Of a DNA stretch of 64,000 nt, positions 45,188 to 53,168 are shown piece by piece; the stretch's first letter is position 1; each line of letters starts with the position of its first letter. The stretch spans positions 124,001-188,000 of the forward strand of contig CANLOY010000006.1 in the NCBI GenBank assembly GCA_947493005.1, in the 5' to 3' direction. A model generated the notes under the pieces. That model was not told the origin of the DNA. It ran no database searches and saw only the letters and a list, made by a program, of their open reading frames with translations. This stretch comes from an uncultured Roseivirga sp. (lineage in GTDB: Bacteria; Bacteroidota; Bacteroidia; Cytophagales; Cyclobacteriaceae). The translations under genes were made by a program, and so were the position numbers.

Positions 45188-45205
45188 GTAAAAATTTGTT
45201 TTTAC
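45188..45205. promoter_or_regulatory. Perfect 7-bp inverted repeat between divergent SDR and MlaE genes
   Basis: GTAAAAA (45188-45194) and TTTTTAC (45199-45205) flank a 4-base TTTG spacer. It lies near the centre of the 162-base divergent region. It might be an operator or a hairpin; such AT-rich palindromes also occur by chance. Confidence 0.3.
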
Positions 45206-45281
45206 GGTTTTCAGAAAGCCTTTAGGGCAAGTTTTATTATTTTACCGAAGTTTGAAATTCCAATTGGAATAGTTACAGCGA

Positions 45282-46013
45282 ATGCGAAGACTGGGAGAAT
45301 ACATTTTATTTCTAGGGAGACTCTTTAAGAACCGTGAGTCTTTCAGAACATATACCAAGTTAATTCTTGATGAGTGTGTTTTAATTGGTCTAAACAGTAT
45401 TGTGCTCGTTTCTATAGTATCGGTCTTTATGGGAGCTGTATCTACATTGCAGACAGCTTATAACCTTGTTAATCCGCTTATTCCAAAGAACGTAATCGGA
45501 CTTGTAGTACGTGACCTTACTATACTTGAATTAGCTCCCACTATCACGGGGATTATTTTCGCAGGAAAAGTAGGCTCCAGTATAGCTGGCAACCTGGGTA
45601 CTATGCGTATTACAGAACAAATTGACGCATTGGAAGTGATGGGCATCAATTCGGCTTCTTACCTGGTTCTTCCTAAAATAATAGCTACACTGTTGATGTA
45701 TCCGTTTCTGGTAATACTAGCGGGTACTTTAGCCATTGGAGGTGGTTATTTAGCTGCTCAATATGGTGGTGTACTGCCCCCTGCCGAGTACTTCCAGGGC
45801 CTTAAGTTAGAGTTCAATGAATTTAGCGTAACCTTCGCATTGATCAAATCTGTGGTATTTGCTTTTTTGGTTTCATCTATATCTGCCTATATGGGCTATT
45901 TTACCAAAGGCGGTGCGCTTGAGGTTGGGCAGTCTAGTACCAGAGCAGTGACTGTAAGCTGTATTGCTATTTTATTAAGTGATTTCGTACTTGCTCAATT
46001 ACTCCTCATATAA
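45282..46013 (+). CDS. MlaE-type ABC transporter permease (lipid asymmetry system)
   Basis: A protein of 243 residues with about five membrane segments covering the MlaE/YrbE permease domain (DUF140). The motif VLELAPTITGIIFAGKVGSSIAGNLGTMRITEQIDALEVMG, spanning about 85-125, is diagnostic. It would sit in the inner membrane and move phospholipid together with its ATPase, whose ATG overlaps the MlaE stop by one base. In Proteobacteria an MCE-domain MlaD and lipoprotein MlaA/MlaC are required; none is encoded here, so they are elsewhere or replaced. Confidence 0.9.
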   Translation: MRRLGEYILFLGRLFKNRESFRTYTKLILDECVLIGLNSIVLVSIVSVFMGAVSTLQTAYNLVNPLIPKNVIGLVVRDLTILELAPTITGIIFAGKVGSSIAGNLGTMRITEQIDALEVMGINSASYLVLPKIIATLLMYPFLVILAGTLAIGGGYLAAQYGGVLPPAEYFQGLKLEFNEFSVTFALIKSVVFAFLVSSISAYMGYFTKGGALEVGQSSTRAVTVSCIAILLSDFVLAQLLLI

Positions 46014-46765
46014 TGATAGAAGTTGTAAACCTTACTAAATCTTTTGGAGACAAGACTGTATTGAACAATATCAGTGGTGTCTTTGAACAGGGTAAGACGA
46101 ATCTGATCATTGGAGCAAGTGGGTCTGGTAAGAGTGTTATGCTCAAGAATATTGTTGGGCTCTTCACCCCCGATTCTGGTCAGGTACTATACAATGGAAG
46201 AAATTTTGTCAATGCCGATAGAGACACAAAGACTGATATCAGAAGAGAAATCGGTATGCTGTTTCAGGGAGGGGCTCTCTTTGACTCTAAAAATGTAGAG
46301 CAAAATGTAAAGTTTCCACTGGATGTACTTACGGATATGCCAGAGGATGAAAAACTAGACAGGGTAAACTTTGTACTGAAGCGGGTAAAACTGGAGAACA
46401 CCAATAAAAGAATGCCATCGGAAATCAGTGGTGGTATGCAGAAACGCGTGGGTATTGCCAGAGCAATCGTGAACAATTCTAAATACCTCTTTTGTGACGA
46501 ACCTAACTCTGGTCTTGACCCCAGGACTTCCATCAAAATAGATCAGCTGCTACAGGAAATTACAGATGAATATCAAATTACCACAGTGATTGTTACTCAC
46601 GACATGAACTCTGTAATGGAAATTGGTGAATACATTCTTTTTATTTCTAATTCCCAAAAACTATGGGAAGGGAACAACGATGATATTATTCATTCGGGTG
46701 TTCAGGAACTGGATGACTTTGTATTTGCTAACAAGATGATGCGTAGGTTCAAAGCCATGGGGTAG
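46013..46765 (+). CDS. MlaF-type ABC transporter ATPase
   Basis: A protein of 250 residues and the ATP-hydrolysing partner of the MlaE-like permease. Walker A is IIGASGSGKSVM (near 35-46), the Q-loop is MLFQGGALFD, the ABC signature is EISGGMQKRVGIARAI, and Walker B is YLFCDEPNSGLD followed by the D-loop, with the switch His in VTHDMNSV. Overlap of one base with the permease gene (TAATG) indicates translational coupling. The stop is followed by a noncoding stretch with decayed repeats and no further Mla genes. Confidence 0.92.
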   Translation: MIEVVNLTKSFGDKTVLNNISGVFEQGKTNLIIGASGSGKSVMLKNIVGLFTPDSGQVLYNGRNFVNADRDTKTDIRREIGMLFQGGALFDSKNVEQNVKFPLDVLTDMPEDEKLDRVNFVLKRVKLENTNKRMPSEISGGMQKRVGIARAIVNNSKYLFCDEPNSGLDPRTSIKIDQLLQEITDEYQITTVIVTHDMNSVMEIGEYILFISNSQKLWEGNNDDIIHSGVQELDDFVFANKMMRRFKAMG

Positions 46766-47135
46766 ATCTCTCGCTTCACTCGAGATGACCTTGAAAGAGA
46801 AAATAAACTGCAGACACGCTATCAGAAAGTCTTTTCGACCAAAAGGGAGAAGTCTACTATCATCTTAGAGTTAAGATACCAAACATTGCAACCAAACCGT
46901 GAATAGGAAGGTACCAGTTGTGAGTAGCCAAACTTCAAAAAGAACGTCATTCTGAGGAAAGCATGACCGCCCATACTTCAGGAGAGTCTTCTCTTCTTAA
47001 GGGGTACTTTAATGTAGAGGCTGGAGATTGCTTCACTGCCTTCGTAAAGACGTGCTAATGGTTTAGCCTTAATAGGACTTTTTTAGCAAGTCATTTCGAC
47101 TGCAAGGAGAAACCTATGCTCCCTTTGTTAAGCTT
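46766..47135. repeat. Intergenic region carrying several decayed copies of dispersed palindromic repeats
   Basis: No gene is supported in these 370 bases. At least five fragments look like ends of REP/MITE-type elements: 46769-46785 (TCTCG/CGAGA stem), about 46828-46853 (TTTTCGACC...GGGAGAAGTCT), 46945-46962 (CGTCATTCTGAGGAAAGC), 47024-47052 (GAGATTGCTTC...AAAGACG) and 47090-47115 (GTCATTTCGACTGCAAGG). They share GTCATT and GAGA ends with the more complete copy at 41156-41234. The region lies between the MlaF stop and the convergent rhodanese gene. Confidence 0.5.
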
Positions 47136-48029
47136 TTAATTACTCTTTTCCACACCATATTCATCTGATAAGGCATGCCATTCGTTGAAAGAGCCATCAT
47201 AAAGTCTTGCTTCAAAACCCAGATATTTAGCCAGCGTGTAAATAGTTGATGCACGAAGTCCAACATGGCAATAGGCCACTACCTGGTTTCCATTCGATAC
47301 ACCTTGTGATTTGTACATTTCGGCAAGCTGTGCTTTGTCTTTGATAAACATGTTTTCGTCTACCACATCAAGCCAGCAGATATTTCCAGCACCGGCTATA
47401 TGTCCTCCACGATTGTAACTCCCCTTTTGTTCTCCGCTATAGAATGTGGCTCTTCTCGCATCGATTATGTTTACCCCTTCTTTCTGAATAGACTTCTTTA
47501 CGTACTTCTTATCTACCTTGATTTTCTTTCTTGGTTTTAACTTCAGGCTTCCCACTGCAACTGACTTAACATCTGAAGTTGCTGTAGTCAAAGGGAGATT
47601 GCGATGTTTCCAACCTTTTAAGCCACCATCTAAAATGCTCACCCTATCGCCAATCCCGAAGTAATCCAGCGTAAAATATAGCCTGAAAGTAGCTGCGTGG
47701 TCATCTCCACCATAGTACAAAATGATTCTGGAGTCATTGTCTACTCCTTTAGCGGTTAAAGTAGAATCTATCTTACTCTTTTCTGGTAGCTCCCAGTAGA
47801 GTCCATCTTTCACTATGGTATACTCAGGAGGGTTGATAGAAACAGCACCTTCAATATGCCCTGCATCATATGACTTTGGATTCGCTACATGAAGTAGTAC
47901 CAGATTATCATCATTTTGGTGAGCTTGTAACCATTGCTGGTCAACAAACATGTTAGTGCCTTTTTGTCCAAAAGCGCTCAGTGTGGCTGATAAAAAAACA
48001 AGTAGAAAAATTGTAGATCTTGTACGCAT
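47136..48029 (-). CDS. Exported two-domain sulfurtransferase (rhodanese)
   Basis: A protein of 297 residues from ATG 48029, giving a signal peptide (MRTRSTIFLLVFLSATLSAFG); the open frame continues to 48083 but the longer N-terminus would bury the signal. Two rhodanese domains follow: the first (about 28-148) has DGGLKGWKHRNLPL but no catalytic Cys, and the second carries VVAYCHVGLRAS with nucleophile C254. It belongs to the thiosulfate/3-mercaptopyruvate sulfurtransferase group but is periplasmic rather than cytoplasmic. The CHVGLRAS loop resembles the thiosulfate type (CxxGxRA) more than the 3-mercaptopyruvate type (CGSGVTA). Confidence 0.85.
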   Translation of the reverse strand: MRTRSTIFLLVFLSATLSAFGQKGTNMFVDQQWLQAHQNDDNLVLLHVANPKSYDAGHIEGAVSINPPEYTIVKDGLYWELPEKSKIDSTLTAKGVDNDSRIILYYGGDDHAATFRLYFTLDYFGIGDRVSILDGGLKGWKHRNLPLTTATSDVKSVAVGSLKLKPRKKIKVDKKYVKKSIQKEGVNIIDARRATFYSGEQKGSYNRGGHIAGAGNICWLDVVDENMFIKDKAQLAEMYKSQGVSNGNQVVAYCHVGLRASTIYTLAKYLGFEARLYDGSFNEWHALSDEYGVEKSN

Positions 48030-48163
48030 AACTATTTGATTTATAGTACTAAGGTACGAGTCAAACAGTGAGCGGATGCGCACTAGGTGGCCTTTAACCT
48101 TTCGTTAACACATCAAAAGCATCTTGTTTAGATTACTTCTTTCTCTTGGAGAGTTTATACTAT

Positions 48164-48850
48164 TTAGTGGTAGTCCTTTTTCAAACCAGATATGCCATTT
48201 GCCTCTAAAATCTTATCAAGGTATTTGCCTCTGCTACTATTTGCTCTTTGGTATGGAGCAAAGAGGTTTGATACTTCATTGAATTCTTTATTCAACCCTT
48301 TGAGAGTCTCTTTTTCGCTATCGGTCAATGCTTTCCCCTCATGCTTCAGATTGAAATCTATCAACTTTTTGACCGCTATTTCTTTTTTTGCAATCTCAAT
48401 ACCTGTTGCGTTGAGTGTACAGATTCCATAGATACCCTGAAGGTAATATTGCCACTCTTGTTCAAAGGCAGCGTCCAATCTATCCATATCCACGCTACCA
48501 TCCATATTCAAGATGTTTTCATACCCAAAATGCTTATCCGCATTGTTTAAGAATGCTTCTGTAAACTCGGTTTTCAAATGTGCTTTGACATCATTAGCAT
48601 TACCTACTTCTGCATTCTTTTTAATCAAAGCCACAATACATTTAGGGAAGTACTTTTTCTCCTCGACAATCACCTCTTCATCTCCGAGTGGAGATGAAAT
48701 TCTTATGGTTGAATCAATTGTATACGAAGCATTTGGAACTAGTTCTTTTTCAATTAACGTTTCCAATTCCCGGTGAGAAACGCCAACCATTCGGCACAAG
48801 TCATTTGATTCAATAAAGTTCTCTTGAATGTATTTGAGGTCTTTGTTCAT
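48164..48850 (-). CDS. DUF6058 family protein
   Basis: A soluble protein of 228 residues. The segment WQYYLQGIYGICTLNATGIEIAKKEIAVKKL (about 133-163) is the core of DUF6058, a family annotated as natural product biosynthesis protein because of some cluster neighbours, but without known activity. The N-terminal 45 residues (SNDLCRMVGVSHRELETLIEKEL) have a helix-turn-helix-like, MerR-resembling pattern. No biosynthetic cluster is evident around it. Its neighbours are a membrane protein (77 bases upstream, same strand) and the rhodanese gene (134 bases downstream). Confidence 0.65.
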   Translation of the reverse strand: MNKDLKYIQENFIESNDLCRMVGVSHRELETLIEKELVPNASYTIDSTIRISSPLGDEEVIVEEKKYFPKCIVALIKKNAEVGNANDVKAHLKTEFTEAFLNNADKHFGYENILNMDGSVDMDRLDAAFEQEWQYYLQGIYGICTLNATGIEIAKKEIAVKKLIDFNLKHEGKALTDSEKETLKGLNKEFNEVSNLFAPYQRANSSRGKYLDKILEANGISGLKKDYH

Positions 48851-48926
48851 ATTGAGATTTATTCGGTTTAACCTAAACCATTGTATTCAGAATTACTAAG
48901 CTCCTTTCCAAATTCTCTAGTGTTAC

Positions 48927-49619
48927 TTAAATGGTTCTTATATAGCTCAAATGTCTGGATAAAAAGGAAAAGCCCAGCAATATCATCATTATACTGAAAA
49001 GCATAAGACCTCCGCTTGGCGATGTTGGTAAAAGCGTCAATGTCGCTATTGGAGCAGAAGGAGTTATTAGAATAAACAACCAGGCTAGCCAAGGGCTAAT
49101 TAGTCTCTTCCTTAGCGCTGAAATACCAAATACTAATGAGCCTAACAAAACTAAATTCATTCCCATCATACCAGTTGCATAAGCAGTATTAGCTACTAGA
49201 TTTGTCCCGGGAGTAGGAACAGTTAATCCATTTTGATGCCATGTGCTGGTATGAACCAAATCTCCAATCAAGACAAGGACAAACCCTATCAAAAAGACCC
49301 AATAGCTCACCTTCTGCGTCTTATTCGCATGACCTTTAATAGTTCGCCAGAGTGAAATCAATCCAAATAACATCAGTAAAAGAGCAGCAGAGTATATCAA
49401 ACCATATATAATCCAAAGATCCACAGGTGTACCAAACGAAAACAACCTGTCAATAGCTGGAAAAATTGTATCAATCCATTTAGGCTTAGGAACAATTGAC
49501 CAGCCAGTCATATACTTTATGATAACCATTATTGGTGCTAGCACTATAGCTGCAACTCCACCAATAATAGCGGTGTATCCAGCTAGTCTTTTTGATTGAT
49601 CTATCTCTTTGGCTTTCAT
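48927..49619 (-). CDS. Seven-helix membrane protein of unknown function
   Basis: A protein of 230 residues with about six or seven hydrophobic segments (17-38, 66-90, 104-122, 140-165, 170-190, 195-222) and no recognised motif. The N-terminal DQSKRLAGYTAIIGGVAAIV and the PTPGTNLVANTAYATGMMGMNL segment suggest an integral membrane protein comparable with DUF4386-type proteins. It is leftward, followed after 76 bases by DUF6058; 91 bases lie upstream to the barrel gene. No regulator is apparent. Function is unknown. Confidence 0.6.
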   Translation of the reverse strand: MKAKEIDQSKRLAGYTAIIGGVAAIVLAPIMVIIKYMTGWSIVPKPKWIDTIFPAIDRLFSFGTPVDLWIIYGLIYSAALLLMLFGLISLWRTIKGHANKTQKVSYWVFLIGFVLVLIGDLVHTSTWHQNGLTVPTPGTNLVANTAYATGMMGMNLVLLGSLVFGISALRKRLISPWLAWLFILITPSAPIATLTLLPTSPSGGLMLFSIMMILLGFSFLSRHLSYIRTI

Positions 49620-49710
49620 ATTCCCGACCTAATATAGCCTCTTTAGTTTTTCGAATATGAACGTAGGAACGGTTTAGTTAGTTGGTTATGTACTTTGTAG
49701 GCAATAGTAT

Positions 49711-52700
49711 CTAAAACAATGCACTTACCTGTACCCTACCCAAGTGTACTGCGGGGCTATCGGCAGATTTACGGCCATCATAGCGGAGTATCAACTGCAG
49801 ACCTTTGCCTAGCTTTTGTTGCCAGTTGAGGTTCCAGGTTAGGTTATCTCCGGGCCTTAGTGCTTCCAGTAGTTCATAGCCTACCGGTGAGTTTTCTATT
49901 CCTGTAAAGTCAATACTCACAAACTTAACCACACTGCTGATTGTTGTTTTAGAAGCCTTTGAAAAACGCATATTCAGTTCCAACTCTTTCAGGGTGGCAT
50001 TCTCACCTGCTCCTTCTTGCAATATGTTTTGTTTATCCTTTAATGATAGCTTTCCTGTAAAGCGAAAAGTATTCAATGGCTGCCATGAAATAGAAGGTTG
50101 AACGGTAGTCTGTTCTATCTGATAATTTCTTTGGTTCAATACATTGGAAGAGTTTCCCCTGTCTCCTCTAATATAGTTTACATCCAGGTTCAGTGTTCTA
50201 TTGATATTCCATCTTGCATGGGTTCTTAAATCTTTGTTTGCTCTTCGTTCAAAACCGTTGAGCAGTAGCTGTTTATTTTCGAGCCTAACTATGCCTACAT
50301 CTGCACCAAACTTGGTATTCGACCTATTGAAGAACAGCGTGGAACGAAAACTCTCATTTAAAGCAAGGGTAAACTCATCGGCTACACTAATTGGCAAAAT
50401 TCTACTGCCCAGGTCATCATCTGTGATTTTAGAGTTTAATGACCATGATGTTGCATTTGAGAAGTGAGAGACAAATTTTCTAAAGCCTGATTCCTTCCTC
50501 CATGTTCTAGGGAACCTCAGGTTGAAACGATAGGAAATAATGGTATTAAAGGCCTCTTCAAAAGTGCTGGTAGGCACAAATATTTTGGCATAATTCTTCT
50601 CATCGGGGTTTATGGCAATGTAAAACTCGTTAAGGTCCTGAACACCATCTCCATTGTCATCTCTCCAGGTATGTGTCCCCTGTCCTGTAGGGACCTGAAT
50701 AAAAACAAATTCCCTTCTAAGCTCCCGGCTATTGGACAGATTATAGCTCAACTCAGATGAAATAATACGATCAAAAAATGAACCCGTCCAATCAATTCGC
50801 CCCATTATGGTTTCATCATTCCTATTTATGCCAGTCTCATTTAAGTTCTCCAAATTTCGGTAGGTAAAGAGTAAATTCAGTTGATTGGTATTGTCTATGT
50901 TGGTTCTGAAAAAAGCATTCCAGGTTTGTGATTGGTTATTATCGACCAGCACACCATTTATGGGTAATCTATCTTCTCTTACTCTATAATCTATACCATA
51001 AGTCGTTTTCAGGGTATCTGAGTTCTTGATATAGAATGAGTGTTCTGAGAAATTCATGGCCGTACTGACTACTGTTTGGTCTGTCTGATTACGCACTTCA
51101 TTTCTATCTTGTTGATACCTATAGCCAGGAATAAACCACTTGCTTCTGTAAGCCAAATCCAATTTCATTCGGTTCCATTCAGACTTAATGGTTACCTGAT
51201 CGTTGTTCATAAAATAGGCATCCAGATTTGCCTGAACTCTTCCCAGTGATTTGGAAAAATTGATGTGGTGCTGATAGCCGTTTACCCCTAAAGCATCTCC
51301 TCTTTTTCTTCTGACAAGTCTATAATCAAAACTATTTGAATTGTCTTTAGACAAGTTCAACCTTGCGTTGAATATATGTTCGGCTGCCGACTGTGTTAAA
51401 TCTGTTGGATTGAAGCTCCAGTCCCTATCAAACTCGATATATCGCAATCGATCAATGAATGAAAAAGACTCACTATTGTATTCAAAAGAAACCTCTGAGT
51501 TAAACTTGTATTCAGGGGCAAAGCCAAGTGGTCTGTCTACAGAACGATGTATCAGCTTAAAAGCTGTTCCTGCATCATCATCGGCATCCATTTCTGAAAA
51601 TAAGTTCAGGTCATTTTTAGAAAAGGCCACCTCTGCTTCCAGTTTATCATATTGATTCAGCTTAGCATGCCCCCCAAGTGTAACCATTGACTTTTGGTTA
51701 GGGGCATTTAAAACGGATATGGGTTCAAAATTCCCCTGAGGCACCCCGTTGACAGGTGGCACCCATTCATAGATTCTACCATTGGCGGTGGTGCTTAGTA
51801 ACACGTAGTTTCCAAGACCTGCTCCTAATTCTGAAAACTGGACATTAAAGAATGCACTATCAGGGTTTGTCGAGTGCTGAAAAATGTTGAAGGTATTATT
51901 ATCAGCATCAGTTCCGGTAGTTTTCCGATATAGAATCAAATCTGCTGTGTAAGCCATGCTATCCACTCGGGTAGTAAATGCCTGATCCAGTTGGTCACCA
52001 GCATTGGCTAGTATCCTTTTCTCTTCGTTGTTCAGGTCAAAAGCCAGTGGCTGATTTTTGTTATCCTTCTCGTTGTAGTAATTAAAGGCAAAACCCAGGT
52101 TTTCATTTTCCTGATAATGGCTGGCTTGAAAAATGGATCTGGTGAAATTCTGATCTGAAAACTCATAATCAACCCTGATCCTTGTAAACTGAGTAATTAG
52201 CACCTTGTTAGTGAAAGTGATTTCACCAAGGTTATAATCTATCACATAATCATTGTCATATCCTCTGATTAGTTGATTACCATCTACGAATACTTTTTCT
52301 GAGCCCGCAAGAAGAATAATAAACCTTTCATTCTGAGGCCCTCTGACCCGGTATGGCCCCAGTACTCCTTCTATTGGGTCGATAGTGATTGAAGCAAAAC
52401 GTCCCTTAGCTACTGACCCAGCCAAAGTGGTTTCAGCCTTAAAACCGCCTGGCAAATCGTACTTTACATTGAACTGTGCGCCCTGAACATTCTTGTAATA
52501 TCTGAGGAAATTAGATGCCTTGTTTTTAAGTACAACATCACCTGCCTTCAGCTTGAAATTGTCGTTATACAATTCAATAAACACATTATCGAAGTCCTGT
52601 AATTGTTGCGTATTGCCTTCAGGTTGAAAAGGAACATTTCTATCTGTAATCACTGCTCTCAGGTTGACGTTATCGGTTAGCTTTCCTTCCATTTGAAGAT

Positions 52701-53166
52701 TGAGGGTAGAGTTTACGAATACATCCTGTCTATTTCCAAAGGAAACTCCTCTGGTGATGCTACCTGTTTTTGTAATGTTCTCCGTAGAAATAAACTCCTC
52801 TCTCTTGGGAAGTGCTAGAGCTTGTTGATACAAAACAGCGTCTTTAAACAGTGCTGTTGAGTCATATATATTTAAGCTCTTTCTGGCCTTGGGAGTGTGC
52901 AAATCGAAAGGCAGCGTTTTGAAGCAAACCAACACTGAATCTATACCTTGATTTGGGATCGTTATGGTATTTGTACCCAACTGAAAGTCATACTTAATTC
53001 CTGTTTCCGGTGACTTAATATTGATAGATTCTGGGTATACGGTAAGTGAGTCCAACACCACGGGCTGATCGAACTGTTTAATCCATCGGCACTTTTCTTC
53101 AGTCTGTGCATTCAATGCTACAGATGTGCTTATGAAGAATAGTAAGATAAGTGAAACACGAAGCAC
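49711..53166 (-). CDS. Very large outer-membrane beta-barrel protein, SprA-like
   Basis: A protein of 1151 residues with a signal peptide (1-20, ending ALNA). The region from about 135 contains GSITRG and QPEGNTQQLQDFD (181-193), and then YNDNFKLKAGDVVLKNK and DNDYVIDYNLGEITFTNK; these phrases are like repeats found in SprA and related giant Bacteroidota surface proteins. The remainder is a series of amphipathic strands ending in VQVSALF, an outer-membrane barrel signal with terminal Phe. At half the length of SprA (about 2400) it is a paralog or relative, not SprA itself. It starts 2 bases after the sensor kinase gene stops, so the two are coupled. Confidence 0.6.
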   Translation of the reverse strand: MLRVSLILLFFISTSVALNAQTEEKCRWIKQFDQPVVLDSLTVYPESINIKSPETGIKYDFQLGTNTITIPNQGIDSVLVCFKTLPFDLHTPKARKSLNIYDSTALFKDAVLYQQALALPKREEFISTENITKTGSITRGVSFGNRQDVFVNSTLNLQMEGKLTDNVNLRAVITDRNVPFQPEGNTQQLQDFDNVFIELYNDNFKLKAGDVVLKNKASNFLRYYKNVQGAQFNVKYDLPGGFKAETTLAGSVAKGRFASITIDPIEGVLGPYRVRGPQNERFIILLAGSEKVFVDGNQLIRGYDNDYVIDYNLGEITFTNKVLITQFTRIRVDYEFSDQNFTRSIFQASHYQENENLGFAFNYYNEKDNKNQPLAFDLNNEEKRILANAGDQLDQAFTTRVDSMAYTADLILYRKTTGTDADNNTFNIFQHSTNPDSAFFNVQFSELGAGLGNYVLLSTTANGRIYEWVPPVNGVPQGNFEPISVLNAPNQKSMVTLGGHAKLNQYDKLEAEVAFSKNDLNLFSEMDADDDAGTAFKLIHRSVDRPLGFAPEYKFNSEVSFEYNSESFSFIDRLRYIEFDRDWSFNPTDLTQSAAEHIFNARLNLSKDNSNSFDYRLVRRKRGDALGVNGYQHHINFSKSLGRVQANLDAYFMNNDQVTIKSEWNRMKLDLAYRSKWFIPGYRYQQDRNEVRNQTDQTVVSTAMNFSEHSFYIKNSDTLKTTYGIDYRVREDRLPINGVLVDNNQSQTWNAFFRTNIDNTNQLNLLFTYRNLENLNETGINRNDETIMGRIDWTGSFFDRIISSELSYNLSNSRELRREFVFIQVPTGQGTHTWRDDNGDGVQDLNEFYIAINPDEKNYAKIFVPTSTFEEAFNTIISYRFNLRFPRTWRKESGFRKFVSHFSNATSWSLNSKITDDDLGSRILPISVADEFTLALNESFRSTLFFNRSNTKFGADVGIVRLENKQLLLNGFERRANKDLRTHARWNINRTLNLDVNYIRGDRGNSSNVLNQRNYQIEQTTVQPSISWQPLNTFRFTGKLSLKDKQNILQEGAGENATLKELELNMRFSKASKTTISSVVKFVSIDFTGIENSPVGYELLEALRPGDNLTWNLNWQQKLGKGLQLILRYDGRKSADSPAVHLGRVQVSALF

Positions 53167-53168
53167 AG

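Noticed and set aside
49711-53166. Calling the barrel a TonB-dependent receptor
   Set aside because: No TonB box, plug domain or SusC signature is seen; the recognisable segments are SprA-like.
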